From Marinibacterium anthonyi (GTDB lineage: Bacteria > Pseudomonadota > Alphaproteobacteria > Rhodobacterales > Rhodobacteraceae): a DNA stretch of 64,000 nt. The stretch lies in assembly GCA_003217735.2 (NCBI GenBank), contig CP031585.1, positions 2,715,501-2,779,500 of the forward strand, read 5' to 3'. A program made the translations under genes and the position numbers. The notes beneath the pieces were generated by a model. It saw only the letters and a list, made by a program, of their open reading frames with translations, did not search any database and was not told where the DNA came from. This document shows positions 15,237-26,300 of the stretch, one piece after another (the first letter of the stretch is position 1; each line of letters begins with the position of its first letter).

Positions 15237-15721
15237 TCGCTCGGACCGCGCGCCGCTATTCCTCGGATGGGGACCACGATTTCGACCGTCCTTCCATTGT
15301 CGAACTTCAGCGTTAGCGGAAAGCTCTCTCCTTCCTGCATCGGCGCCTGCAGGCGCATCAGCATTGCATGCAGACCGCCCGGCTCCAGTGCCACGTTCTG
15401 GCCCGGCTCGATCGTAATCTCCCCGGCTGAGGACATGGAGCTCACGCCTTCGGCATTGGTTCGGGTTTCGTGTATCTCGGACATCAGCGCGATTGGTGTC
15501 GCCAGGCCGACGATAGTCACGGGCGTGTCACCGGTATTGCGAATGGTCATGTAGGCGGCGCCGGGGCGGCTTGTACCGATAGATGCCCGGGCCCATGCGC
15601 CCTCGACGACCAAATCCTCCGAACCTGCCAGAGTTGATGTTGGAGCGCCCACGAATGTCAGCAGCGAGACAAGTACTTTGATGAGATGGTTCTTCTTCAC
15701 AACAGCCTTTCCAATTTGCAT
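15233..15721 (-). CDS. PCuAC periplasmic copper chaperone
   Basis: A 162-residue periplasmic protein of the PCuAC family, which passes Cu(I) to Sco proteins and to cytochrome oxidase. After a basic N-terminus and signal peptide (residues 1-33) it shows the beta-sandwich with the copper ligands of the H-x(n)-M...H-x-M pattern: EIHETRTNAEGVSSM and GGLHAMLMRL. The gene starts 3 nt after the DsbA-like gene and its end overlaps the downstream Sco gene, a pairing that matches the known PCuAC-to-Sco copper transfer. Confidence 0.92.
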   Translation of the reverse strand: MQIGKAVVKKNHLIKVLVSLLTFVGAPTSTLAGSEDLVVEGAWARASIGTSRPGAAYMTIRNTGDTPVTIVGLATPIALMSEIHETRTNAEGVSSMSSAGEITIEPGQNVALEPGGLHAMLMRLQAPMQEGESFPLTLKFDNGRTVEIVVPIRGIAARGPSE

Positions 15722-15724
15722 GGC

Positions 15725-16384
15725 TCAGCTCCGCGCCGCGGCCACTTCGGCCGCCACGAGGCGTCGCAGTTCGTCCTCCCCGAACGGGTTTAACGGGCGG
15801 CCGTTCACGAAAAAGGTCGGTGTCTGGACTACGCCCATGGCTTCGACATCCGCGCGATCCTGGTTGAGAACGGCCGTCGTCCCTGGAAAGAGCAACTGTT
15901 CACGCGCCTCCTCGACGTCCAGTCCGGCGGAGGCGGCAATATCCAGGATCAGACCCGGTTCAGGCGCCCCATGAGAGGCCCAACGCGGCTGCTCGCGCAG
16001 GACGGCTTCGAGCACGGGTTCGAAGACGTCTTGCATGCGAGCCGCCTCGAGCACCCGGATGGCCTCTTCTGACGCCTCACCATGGAATGGCGTGTAACGG
16101 ATCACCACGCGCACGTCGTTGCCGTGTTCGGACATGATGTTCTTGACCACCGGATAAAAGGCCCGACAAGCCTCGCAGGCCGGGTCGAAGAATTCGACAA
16201 TCGTTACAGGTGCGGTTTCCGACCCGAGGATCGGCGAGTAGGACCGGATCAGCGCATCGGACAGTTCCGGCGGAACGGCCTCTCCCACGGGGGCCGGAGA
16301 AGGGCGGGTCACATACCAGGATGCTGCGCCAAACCCTGCTAGACCAAAGGTGAGCACGGAGAGGATCAGGGCACGTCTGTTCAT
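15725..16384 (-). CDS. DsbA-like thioredoxin-fold oxidoreductase
   Basis: A 219-residue periplasmic thiol oxidoreductase of the DsbA/Com1 group, anchored or exported through an N-terminal segment (residues 5-26). The active site is FFDPACEACRAF (C-E-A-C) and the cis-proline is in VQTPTFFVNG. It overlaps the DsbB-like gene by 4 bp, so it is very probably the substrate-side partner that DsbB reoxidises. In this operon it may oxidise or keep reduced the cysteines of Sco and DUF411 proteins. Confidence 0.92.
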   Translation of the reverse strand: MNRRALILSVLTFGLAGFGAASWYVTRPSPAPVGEAVPPELSDALIRSYSPILGSETAPVTIVEFFDPACEACRAFYPVVKNIMSEHGNDVRVVIRYTPFHGEASEEAIRVLEAARMQDVFEPVLEAVLREQPRWASHGAPEPGLILDIAASAGLDVEEAREQLLFPGTTAVLNQDRADVEAMGVVQTPTFFVNGRPLNPFGEDELRRLVAAEVAAARS

Positions 16385-16803
16385 TCTTGCGGTTCCTTCA
16401 GGGAGAGGGCGGAGAGTGCTCCAATCATGGTGAAGGCGACCAACGCCATCAGCGGAATCGGAATTCCGAAGACCAGCTGGTTGTCGTCGGTGCAGGAGGG
16501 GCCGGTCGCGGTGCAGGGCTGAATTTGCTCGGGGACCAGGCCCGCATAGAGGCCCAAATGCCAGACCGCGACGGCCGCGCCGCCTAAGGCGAGCGCGAGC
16601 CCGTAGCGTCCGGCATTGCGGTCATTCCACCACAATCCGAGGCCGAGGATGATCGCCAGCGGGAACATGAAGGCGCGCTGGAACCAGCAAAGCATACAGG
16701 GCGTTTGGCCGAGCACTTCGCCGATGAAGAGGACCGCCAGTGAGGCCGTCATGGCGACAGTCCATGCCAGCCCGAGGGCCATGTCTCCGGCAATACGCTT
16801 CAT
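16381..16803 (-). CDS. DsbB-like disulfide bond formation protein
   Basis: A 140-residue inner-membrane protein with four predicted helices that passes electrons from DsbA to quinone. The first redox pair is in QTPCMLCWFQRA and the second is the loop PCTATGPSC, matching the DsbB pattern. The downstream gene is a DsbA-like protein in a 4-bp overlap, and the upstream Sco gene ends 5 nt before its ATG. Short DsbB versions of this kind occur next to DsbA in many proteobacteria. Confidence 0.9.
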   Translation of the reverse strand: MKRIAGDMALGLAWTVAMTASLAVLFIGEVLGQTPCMLCWFQRAFMFPLAIILGLGLWWNDRNAGRYGLALALGGAAVAVWHLGLYAGLVPEQIQPCTATGPSCTDDNQLVFGIPIPLMALVAFTMIGALSALSLKEPQE

Positions 16804-16808
16804 GTCGG

Positions 16809-17411
16809 TCAGATCCTTTCCTGCAGATCAGCAAGGATCTCTTCAGCGGACGTGCCGTAAGGCCACGAGGTTGAGTAACCTGCCTTTGGGTCAAATAGGA
16901 ACAAGTTCGAGGTATGGCTCATCGTGTAGCCCCCCGGAGCGGTTGGATCGTCGTTCCTTTCGAAGAATATGGGAAATTTATCAGATACGGCAGCCATCTG
17001 GGCCGCTGTTCCGGTGAGGCCGACGATGCCCGCGTCGAACTGCGCAACGTATTCGGACAGGACTACTGGACGATCCCGTTCCCCGTCGATCGTGATGAAG
17101 ATGGGCTGAACCTTTTCTGCCTCATCGCCCAGTCCCTCCATAAGGACGGCCACTTCGGAGAGTGTCGTCGGGCAGATATCCGGGCAACTCGTAAACCCGA
17201 AGAAAATCAGCATCCAACGGCCTGAAAAGTCACGCTGCGTTTGGACCATGCCACGATGATCCGTCAGCTCGAATTCCGCGAAAAACGCGCTATCGTTTTC
17301 GGTCCGCTCGGTTTCGGAGGCAGCGTCAGGCCGCAGTAGCAAACTGATGTACAAAAGTGCTGCCGTGGCCGCCATGGCCCACAGTATTTTCTGGAAACTG
17401 GAAAGATTCAC
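16809..17411 (-). CDS. SCO1/SenC copper chaperone, first gene of the operon
   Basis: A 200-residue membrane-anchored Sco-family protein. After the anchor (residues 9-27) it shows FTSCPDICPTTL with the copper-binding CxxxC and TMSHTSNLFLF with the third ligand His. The frame begins with GTG at 17411. An ATG twelve codons later is an alternative but would remove part of the anchor. It is the promoter-proximal gene of a 12-gene unit. The MerR-type promoter lies 37 bp upstream, so this gene is the first to respond to the regulator. Confidence 0.9.
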   Translation of the reverse strand: MNLSSFQKILWAMAATAALLYISLLLRPDAASETERTENDSAFFAEFELTDHRGMVQTQRDFSGRWMLIFFGFTSCPDICPTTLSEVAVLMEGLGDEAEKVQPIFITIDGERDRPVVLSEYVAQFDAGIVGLTGTAAQMAAVSDKFPIFFERNDDPTAPGGYTMSHTSNLFLFDPKAGYSTSWPYGTSAEEILADLQERI

Positions 17412-17447
17412 ACTGCGTCGCCCGATTCCGATTGTTTGCTCGGGCTT

Positions 17448-17478
17448 CGTGTACGACCTCTAGCAGCTATAGCTTCAA
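17448..17478 (-). promoter_or_regulatory. MerR-type promoter of the envelope operon
   Basis: On the minus strand: -35 TTGAAG (17478-17473), a 19-bp spacer CTATAGCTGCTAGAGGTCG, and -10 TACACG (17453-17448). The overlong spacer with a central dyad is the hallmark of promoters activated by MerR-family metal sensors, and the sequence resembles zinc/cadmium/lead-type sites. The divergent merR-like gene starts 110 bp away. A near copy lies at 20095-20125. Confidence 0.8.
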
Positions 17479-17587
17479 GCCAAGATGACGTCGAAAGGCT
17501 CAGCTTCACTGAACTGTGAAGGGCGTTCCAGACTTGTCATCACTCCGGCGCGAAGCTACACTTTCTATAGATACGAGGTCGGGTAAG

Positions 17588-18016
17588 ATGCTGACAATTG
17601 GCGCGATGGCGAGGAAAACCGGGACCAAGGTCCAGACGATTCGCTATTATGAGCAGATAGGCTTGATGCCTGAGCCCGACAGAACCGATGGCGGTCAGCG
17701 CCGTTACGGCGATGCTGCGCTCGACAGATTGTCCTTTGTTCGTCATGCGCGGCAATTGGGGTTCTCGCTTGATGCCATCCGTGAACTCCTGGACCTGAGC
17801 GACAATCCTGGAACGTCTTGCGCCGACGTTGATGCCATCGCACGCCGACAGCTTAAACAAGTCGAGCAACGGTTGAGCCGACTAGAAGCACTCCGTACTG
17901 AGTTGAAACGCATGGTTCACGAATGCACTGGCGGGCGAACTGCTGACTGCCGCGTTCTTGAGGTCTTGCGCGACCACTCCGAATGCCTCACCGATCATGA
18001 AGATGTCGGTCTTTGA
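17588..18016 (+). CDS. MerR-family metal-responsive regulator
   Basis: A 142-residue regulator starting MLTIGAMARKTGTKVQTIRYYEQIGL, the MerR winged helix with the RYYE motif, followed by the dimerisation helix (DAIARRQLKQVEQRLSRLEAL). Metal-sensor cysteines are visible: GTSCADVD at the dimer helix start, and HECTGGRTADCRVLE in the C-terminal loop, with a further Cys in HSECL. This pattern resembles zinc/cadmium/lead sensors (ZntR, CadR, PbrR) more than CueR. The start at 17588 follows GAGGTCGGGTAAG; a longer frame from 17516 is less likely. It is divergent from the 12-gene operon and most likely controls it. Confidence 0.88.
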   Translation: MLTIGAMARKTGTKVQTIRYYEQIGLMPEPDRTDGGQRRYGDAALDRLSFVRHARQLGFSLDAIRELLDLSDNPGTSCADVDAIARRQLKQVEQRLSRLEALRTELKRMVHECTGGRTADCRVLEVLRDHSECLTDHEDVGL

Positions 18017-18050
18017 GCCGTACTTGCCATTTTAAGCGAAGAGCGGAAAC

Positions 18051-18082
18051 TTCCGGTTATGGAGATGTCTCCATAACCGGAA
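18051..18082. repeat. Perfect 15-bp palindrome after merR
   Basis: Arms TTCCGGTTATGGAGA and its complement with a 2-nt loop TG. It lies 34 nt after the merR stop. It could be a factor-assisted terminator or the relic end of a mobile element, since IS66 and IS21 remnants follow at once. No T-run is present. Confidence 0.5.
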
Positions 18083-18089
18083 ATCCTAG

Positions 18090-18152
18090 CTATTCGCCGG
18101 TTCCAGACGCGGCGGCTACAGGGCGGCCGTCATTTACACGCTGATCGTCACG
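18090..18152 (+). pseudogene. IS66 TnpC C-terminal fragment
   Basis: Twenty-one codons read [13 protein letters not shown] then VIYTLIVT. This is the conserved block near the C-terminus of IS66 transposase TnpC (LFAGS..GG.RAA.IYSLI). Nothing else of IS66 remains on either side. It is a scar of an earlier insertion and borders directly on a piece of an IS21 gene. Confidence 0.7.
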
Positions 18153-18157
18153 GTTCA

Positions 18158-18530
18158 GTGGCCGCTTTTTTCAATGTCGTCGATCTCTTCAACAAGCGCG
18201 ACGGCGAACCCCGCGCCGACTGCCGATCTTCCGGGACGTCTCGACGTCCTGATCCGCGAGCTCGGCTATTTGCCCTTTGCCCAGACCGGCGGCCAGTTCC
18301 TCTTCCATCTGACTAGCCGCCTGTACGAGCGCACCTCGGTCATCGTCACGACCCGTCTGACCTTCGGCGAATGGCTCACCGGCCTCGGCGATGCCAAGAT
18401 GAGGAATGCGCTCCTCGACACTCTGACCCTCCACTGCGAGATCCGCGAAACCGGGAACGAGAGCTGGCGCTTCGCGGCGATCACGCACAAGGTGTGGGCC
18501 GATGGCAGCGATTTCCTCTGGTCGCGCTAG
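18158..18530 (+). pseudogene. IstB fragment of a second IS21-type element, frameshifted
   Basis: Remnant of the ATPase subunit of an IS21-family element different from the one at 1855. One frame gives [10 protein letters not shown] from about 18164, and a shift near 18230 continues [43 protein letters not shown] and ETGNESWRF, the well-conserved second half of IstB. The Walker A half is absent. The piece ends exactly at the CTAG where the IS481 element begins. Not functional. Confidence 0.82.
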
Positions 18531-19585
18531 GTGTTTGATCCCACGGTTTGATGGTATGATCCTTTCGAAGGAATGGAAGGACGCCCTATGGGACAAGTTC
18601 GTCACGAAAGCGCCACGATCGAGCCAGCGAGGCGCCACCGGTCCGAGCCCGCTGGCGAGGGCACGCCGTCGGAGCAGCAATACAGCGATCGCAAGCTTCG
18701 CTCGCGACGTTGAGCCGGGAGCTCGGGATCAATCCCAAGACGGTTGTGAAGTGGCGTAAACGGCAGACGGTCGATGATCGTAAAACCGGGCCAACGGAGC
18801 CTCGTTCGACGGTCCTCACCAAGGCTGAGGAGGCGGCCATCGTCGCGTTTCGACGCCACACGCTGCTGCCGCTTGATGACTGCCTCTATGCCCTTCAGCC
18901 GTCCATCCCGCACCTGACGCGCTCAGCGCTGCACCGGTGTCTACAGCGGCATGGCATCTCGCGCCTGCCTGACGTCGAGGGCGACAAGCCGAAGCGGTCG
19001 AAGTTCAAACGCTACCCGATCGGCTTCTTCCACGTCGACATCGCCGAAGTGCAGACTGCCGAAGGAAAGCTCTTCCTGTTCGTTGGCATCGACCGCACGA
19101 GCAAGTTTGCCGTGACCCAGCTCGTCGAGAAAGCAGACAGGAAGACGGCCTGGGAGTTCCTGCAACACATGCTCGAAGCCGTGCCATATCAGGTTCACAC
19201 TGTCCTCACTGACAACGGCATTCAGTTCGCCGAGCAGCCTCGGAACCGGAATACCGCGTATTCACGGCCGTTGCGCTTGGACATGATCTGCGAGGCAAAC
19301 GGAATCGAGCTCCATCTGACCAAGCCCAATCATCCTTGGACCAACGGACAGGTCGAACGGATGAACCGCACGATCAAGGAGGCGACCGTCAAACGGTACC
19401 ATTATGACAGCCACGACCAGCTGCGCACGCAACTCGCAGACTTCATGGCAGCTTACAACTCCGCGCGCCGCCTCAAGACCATCAACGGGCTCACACCATA
19501 CGAATACATCTGCAAGATATGGACATCAGAGCCAGACAGATTCATCCTCGATCCGATCCACCGGATGCCGGGACTGAACACCTAG
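18527..19585 (+). mobile_element. IS481-family insertion sequence
   Basis: The element is bounded by inverted ends: CTAGGTGTTTGATCCC at 18527 and the complement reading CTAGGTGTTCAGTCCC at 19585. The palindromic CTAG at both ends (18527-18530 and 19582-19585) can be read either as a 4-bp target duplication or as the outer part of the repeats; the sequence alone cannot decide. The interior carries one IS481-type transposase gene. It sits at the edge of the IstB relic. Confidence 0.8.
18588..19585 (+). pseudogene. IS481-family transposase, 5' region out of frame
   Basis: The main frame (from 18656, first possible start TTG at 18710) gives a nearly complete IS481 transposase: a helix-turn-helix around LSRELGINPKTVVKWRKR, an integrase core with Asp in FFHVDIAEV, Asp in TVLTDNGIQF and Glu in TNGQVERMNRT, and the family ending HRMPGLNT. 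The family's normal start MGQVRHESAT is present at 18588, but in another frame. Between the two lies about 45 nt of extra sequence holding the inverted pair GCCAGCG and CGCTGGC. Either the gene is broken or it starts at TTG 18710 and lacks some 30 residues. The stop codon lies in the terminal CTAG. Confidence 0.7.
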
Positions 19586-20094
19586 GTAGCTATCGCAATG
19601 TGATTGATCCGGAATGAAGTCAGAGTTCCACCTTAGGCGGGGAGACTTCGTTCGCGCGACGATGGGGAGGCGAGTTCGCAGCCCAATGCGACGAACCATA
19701 GATTCAGTTGACTAGCGGGCCTTCAACATTCGGCTTGACCGAGCCCTGAAATTTGAGGTGGGCCCAGTTTTAGGCCGCTTGTCGGCCGGCAAGGGGTAGC
19801 GTGGCTGGGGAGGGCGATTGAGGCCGCCCTGTAGACTGGCCAGTTGCGACTAGGTGCTGACCGCCGCCGATACGGGTTCCAAAGCGCTCTATGAGCTCGC
19901 TGTCATTTGCGCGATGCGCATCCGCGAAGCCTCCCGCTGGGTACGCCGACGCCGCGACTCCCACTATGGCTGGGTCGGCACCAAATCGGAGATCGCTCGG
20001 GTGGCGCTGAACCCTAACTTATTGCCACGATCTCATGACTGATAAGTCGGCACGGTCTTCAAAAAAACGTTATAGGCAAGGGGGGAAAAACTCC
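19586..20094. other. No gene recognised
   Basis: About 500 bases between the IS481 element and a MerR-type promoter. Short frames occur (for example 19854-20042 plus) but none resembles a known protein, and the sequence is likely relic DNA of earlier insertions. Confidence 0.5.
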
Positions 20095-20125
20095 TTGAAG
20101 CTATAGTTGCTTTAGGTTGTAGGCA
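20095..20125 (+). promoter_or_regulatory. Second MerR-type promoter, upstream of cydABX
   Basis: -35 TTGAAG (20095-20100), 19-bp spacer CTATAGTTGCTTTAGGTTG, -10 TAGGCA (20120-20125). It matches the operon promoter at 17448-17478 in most positions and in spacing but points right. The next clear gene is cydA, 600 bp downstream. The dyad half on the right side is weaker, so it may be a decayed copy. Confidence 0.6.
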
Positions 20126-20723
20126 CCGCCCTGATGAGACCAGTTGACCCGCATCTGGGCGGGCGAGAGACGTCGGATGAATAGCGCGCTGCTGCACGAA
20201 TGGGCGATGGACGGCTTCGACTATGCTGCGTATGCCGTCACAGTTGCCGAACCGAAAATGCGCTTGCCTGGCTTTAGCGATGTGGCACTTGCTTTCACGT
20301 CTAAGCGGCTAGCATTGAACGCTGAGCGAGAAGCCGCAGCCTCAGTTAAGCACCGCTCTCGGTCTCTCCTGCCTACATCTCGGACATGGGATGGGGGCTT
20401 CTACGAACTTTGGCCGAACGCGCACACTGGGGGCACGGACGGTGCAGCACACCGCGTTGCATTCGCCCGTGCAGAATTGCGCTTTCCGGAGCTCCTGCTT
20501 GTCCATGTGCCGACCGAAGGGTTTGATCTCACCAATGCGGCTACTGTCCGTGCTGGTCGGCGTCAAGCCCTGCCAGAGGCGGGAAATACCCTTGTTTCCT
20601 ACCGCGAGAGCGATCTGGCAGGTGCCGACCTTCGTCTGCGACTGCCGCCACCTTCGCGTAATATAGTTCTCCCCCTCCCATACAGCTCAATGGGCAACGC
20701 CCCTTTCAGAAAGGAGGCCCCGA
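20126..20723 (+). other. Leader or relic region before cydA
   Basis: An open frame runs from a TTG at 20144 (ATG at 20177) to 20734, overlapping the cydA start, but its product has no recognisable motif and a composition unlike the neighbouring genes. I treat it as non-coding or relic. The last 20 bases contain AAAGGAGG, the ribosome site of cydA. Confidence 0.4.
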
Positions 20724-22328
20724 ATGGTGCTTGATGTCGTCGACCTGTCACGACTGCAATTTGCCGTGACGGCCATGTATCACTTCATATTTGTTCCGCT
20801 GACCCTTGGTCTGTCGTTGCTCGTCGCGATTATGGAGACGGTTTATGTCATGACCCGTCGTCCGATCTGGCGGCAGATGACGAAATTCTGGGGCACGCTC
20901 TTCGGTATCAACTTTGTGCTGGGCGTCGCCACCGGGATCACGATGGAATTCCAGTTCGGCATGAACTGGAGTTATTACAGCGTCTATGTCGGCGACGTTT
21001 TCGGCGCGCCGCTTGCGCTTGAGGGTCTGATGGCCTTCTTCATGGAAGCTACTTTCGTGGGCCTGTGGTTTTTCGGCTGGGACCGCCTGTCGGCGCGTGC
21101 GCATTGCATCGTGGGCTGGTGTGTCGCAATCGGTACCAATTTCTCGGCGCTCTGGATCCTGATTGCCAATGGCTGGATGCAGAACCCGGTTGGCGCTGTG
21201 TTCAACCCCGACACGATGCGGATGGAGGTCGAGAACTTCTTTGAGGTCATCTTCAATCCGGTCGCCCAGGCAAAGTTCGTCCATACGGTCAGCGCGGGCT
21301 ATGTCGCGGCCGCTATCTTCGTCATCGGTGTCTCGGGTTGGTATCTTATCAAAGGTCGCCACACGGAATTGGCACGTCGCTCGATCACGGTTGCCTGCTC
21401 CTTTGGGCTTGCCTCAATCATGGCTGTCATCGTTCTGGGCGACGAGAGCGGATATGAGACTACACATGCACAGCGCATGAAGTTGGCTGCAATGGAGGGC
21501 ATGTGGGAGACACAGGAAGCGCCGGCTTCGTTCACCCTTTTTGGCCTGCCCGACCAGGAAGCCCGCGAAACGCGCTACGCGGTGCATGTTCCTTATGTGA
21601 TGGGGCTGATCGGCACGCGATCGCTGACTGAAGAAATTACCGGAATTGATGACCTTGTGAAGCAATCAGAGGAGCGCGTTCGCTCGGGGATTGTCGCCTG
21701 GGACGCGCTGCAGACCATCCGCGAGCTGCGAGGGGCGACACCGTCCGAGGTGCGCGAAACCTTCGAGGCGAATGGTGGCAATCTCGGCTACGGCATGCTG
21801 CTGATGCGCTATGTCGAAGACCCGCGAAATGCGACCGAGGCACAGATCGCACAGGCCGCCGTGGACACCATCCCCACCGTCTGGCCGCTGTTCTGGAGTT
21901 TCCGGATAATGGTGGGGGCCGGTTTCCTGATGCTCGGCTTCCTCGCCTACATGTTCTGGCGTACGAACTTCCGAGCGGGTCGCTATCCTTCATGGCTACT
22001 CTATGCAGCGATGTGGATGATCCCGGTTCCCTGGATCGCAATCGAGGCTGGTTGGTTCGTAGCCGAATTCGGTCGCCAGCCCTGGACGGTGGACGGACTG
22101 CTACCGACCTTCCTCTCGGCGAGTCGCCTCTCCGTCCTGGATCTGTTGATCACGCTGGCGGGCTTCGTCGCGCTATACACCGTTCTTCTGGTGATCGAAA
22201 TCCGATTGATGCTGGCCGCGATCCGCAAGGGACCGGTGCTCGACACGGAGGAGACAGAGGCATGGAACCAGACCCACCGGGCCCGCCTTTCTGGCGCGCT
22301 TGCGACCGACATTAAGCCAGCGGAGTGA
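20724..22328 (+). CDS. cydA: Cytochrome bd ubiquinol oxidase subunit I
   Basis: CydA is the haem-carrying subunit of the high-affinity quinol oxidase in the inner membrane. The 534-residue product has about nine helices. His20 in [12 protein letters not shown] is the expected axial ligand of the high-spin haem, and [11 protein letters not shown], the Glu/His-rich region GPLAL-like ([12 protein letters not shown]) and the quinol-side motif EFGRQPWTV are all present. The periplasmic Q-loop is short, as in many alphaproteobacteria. Strong ribosome site AGGAGG. First gene of cydABX. Bd oxidases lack copper, so an island that also carries copper handling genes may supply a copper-independent respiratory bypass. 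Confidence 0.95.
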   Translation: MVLDVVDLSRLQFAVTAMYHFIFVPLTLGLSLLVAIMETVYVMTRRPIWRQMTKFWGTLFGINFVLGVATGITMEFQFGMNWSYYSVYVGDVFGAPLALEGLMAFFMEATFVGLWFFGWDRLSARAHCIVGWCVAIGTNFSALWILIANGWMQNPVGAVFNPDTMRMEVENFFEVIFNPVAQAKFVHTVSAGYVAAAIFVIGVSGWYLIKGRHTELARRSITVACSFGLASIMAVIVLGDESGYETTHAQRMKLAAMEGMWETQEAPASFTLFGLPDQEARETRYAVHVPYVMGLIGTRSLTEEITGIDDLVKQSEERVRSGIVAWDALQTIRELRGATPSEVRETFEANGGNLGYGMLLMRYVEDPRNATEAQIAQAAVDTIPTVWPLFWSFRIMVGAGFLMLGFLAYMFWRTNFRAGRYPSWLLYAAMWMIPVPWIAIEAGWFVAEFGRQPWTVDGLLPTFLSASRLSVLDLLITLAGFVALYTVLLVIEIRLMLAAIRKGPVLDTEETEAWNQTHRARLSGALATDIKPAE

Positions 22329-22335
22329 TCAAAGC

Positions 22336-23496
22336 ATGATCCTGCACGAGTTAATAAGCTATGAAACCCTGCGCCTGATATGGTGGGCGCTCCTGGGCCT
22401 CCTGCTGATCGGCTTCGCCATGACCGACGGTTTCGACATGGGCGTGGGCGCGCTGCTGCCCTTCGCCGCCAGGACCGATGTCGAGCGGCGGATCGCCATT
22501 AATACCGTTGGCCCGGTCTGGGAGGGGAACCAAGTCTGGCTCATCCTTGGCGGCGGCGCGATCTTTGCCGCATGGCCCCCCCTATATGCGGTCAGCTTTT
22601 CGGGCTTGTATCTGGCGATGTTCCTGATCCTGGCAGCTTTGATCCTGCGACCCGTAGGGTTCAAATATCGTAACAAGAAAGAAGATCCCAAATGGCGCTC
22701 CCGCTGGGACTGGGCGCTGTTTATCGGTGGGGCGGTTCCAGCGCTGACCTTCGGTTTGGCCGTCGGCAATGCGCTTCAAGGTGTGCCGTACCAGATCACC
22801 GAAATGATGGTTCCCCTCTACCCGGGCAACGCAGTGATAAAGCTAATAGCGCTGCTCAACCCGTTTGCGCTGCTGGTGGGCGCAGTCAGTCTGACCATGC
22901 TGGTGACCCACGGCGCAGCCTGGCTGTCTTTCAAGGCAGAGGGAATGGTCGCGATCCGCGCACGCCGGATCGGAACAGTCACCGGGATGCTGGCGGTAGC
23001 GGGGTTCTTGCTGGCAGGTCTTTGGCTCGCATATGGGGTCCCGGCCTATTCCTATGTCGGCGAAATCGACCCCGCAGGTCCATCAAATCCGCATCTGACA
23101 ACCATGTCGCAGGGTGGCTCTTGGCTTGAGTCTTACCGGATCCGGCCTTGGATCACCGTTGCACCGGTGTTGGGAGTGATTGGTATGTCGCTTGCTGCCT
23201 TTGGCCTCTCGCGCGGAGCGGGTGGCTGGTCGTTGCTGGCATCCAAGCTGGGGATCTTCGGGGTTATCTCAACCGTCGGGCTGACGATGTTTCCCTTCAT
23301 CCTGCCTTCGTCGCTGGATCCGAACTCTTCTCTGACAGTCTGGAACTCTTCTTCGTCGCATCAGACGCTGTTCATAATGCTGGTGGGCACGCTGATCTTC
23401 ATGCCGATCATCCTCGCCTATACGGCATGGGTCTACAAAGTGCTTTGGGGCAAAGTCGGCCCTGATGAGCTCACCAAAAACCCCAACGCCTACTAA
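22336..23496 (+). CDS. cydB: Cytochrome bd ubiquinol oxidase subunit II
   Basis: A 386-residue polytopic membrane protein that forms the heterodimer with CydA. Family blocks are [61 protein letters not shown] and [10 protein letters not shown]. The ATG at 22336 is preceded by CGGAG and lies 7 nt after the cydA stop; an upstream in-frame start at 22300 would overlap cydA. It belongs to one operon with cydA and cydX. Confidence 0.95.
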   Translation: MILHELISYETLRLIWWALLGLLLIGFAMTDGFDMGVGALLPFAARTDVERRIAINTVGPVWEGNQVWLILGGGAIFAAWPPLYAVSFSGLYLAMFLILAALILRPVGFKYRNKKEDPKWRSRWDWALFIGGAVPALTFGLAVGNALQGVPYQITEMMVPLYPGNAVIKLIALLNPFALLVGAVSLTMLVTHGAAWLSFKAEGMVAIRARRIGTVTGMLAVAGFLLAGLWLAYGVPAYSYVGEIDPAGPSNPHLTTMSQGGSWLESYRIRPWITVAPVLGVIGMSLAAFGLSRGAGGWSLLASKLGIFGVISTVGLTMFPFILPSSLDPNSSLTVWNSSSSHQTLFIMLVGTLIFMPIILAYTAWVYKVLWGKVGPDELTKNPNAY

Positions 23497-23515
23497 CTCG
23501 GAAAAGGAGAACAGA

Positions 23516-23629
23516 ATGTGGTATTTCGCCTGGATGTTGGGTCTGCCGGTGGCAGCTATGTTCGCTGTCATTAACGCGATGTGGTTTGAAATGAACGAAG
23601 ATCGTCGGCACATGGAGGACTGTGGGTGA
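23516..23629 (+). CDS. cydX: Small subunit of cytochrome bd oxidase
   Basis: A 37-residue single-pass membrane protein that stabilises the bd oxidase. The product begins MWYFAWMLGLPVAA, with the WYFAW..G hallmark of CydX, followed by a short acidic and basic tail (MNEDRRHMED). It begins 19 nt after cydB with a strong ribosome site AAAAGGAG. It was too short to be caught by length-filtered gene lists. The Cys-Gly ending is unusual but has no known meaning. Confidence 0.93.
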   Translation: MWYFAWMLGLPVAAMFAVINAMWFEMNEDRRHMEDCG

Positions 23630-23927
23630 CCTGTCCCTCCGTGAAATCCCTCATTTACAACGAGGGTCTGCCGATCAGATTTGGGTATTCGGCTTGATCG
23701 TCTTGCGCTAGCGCGCCGGGCGCGGAGCCTTCGAATTGCTCAAGTGTCCGGCGCGCTTGCTGCGGCGTCTGGTTGGCCAGGGACTAGTGCGGGCGGTCCG
23801 TATTTTACAACTCAATCACAGAACGCCCGCGGGACCGAGGAGCGCGAGGTGCTCTACCCTTGGCACCCCTGGACCGGGAGTAGCTCACCCGCTCTCCCTT
23901 GACGAAATAGTTTCTTGTGCCCGTGTG
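23630..23927. other. Relic region between cydX and the copper ATPase
   Basis: Just under 300 bases. A plus-strand frame contains REVLYPWHPWTG, reminiscent of small proteins found next to some transposases, preceded by a low-similarity helical stretch. It has no convincing start and is probably a fragment. No clear terminator was found for either flanking convergent gene. Confidence 0.35.
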
Positions 23928-26273
<2,346 letters not shown>

Positions 26274-26300
26274 CTTGGAATTCCTGACTGATTTTCCCTG

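Noticed and set aside
20144-20734. 196-residue plus-strand frame before cydA
   Set aside because: No motif, overlaps the cydA start and ribosome site, and does not resemble a protein family. Treated as relic or leader.
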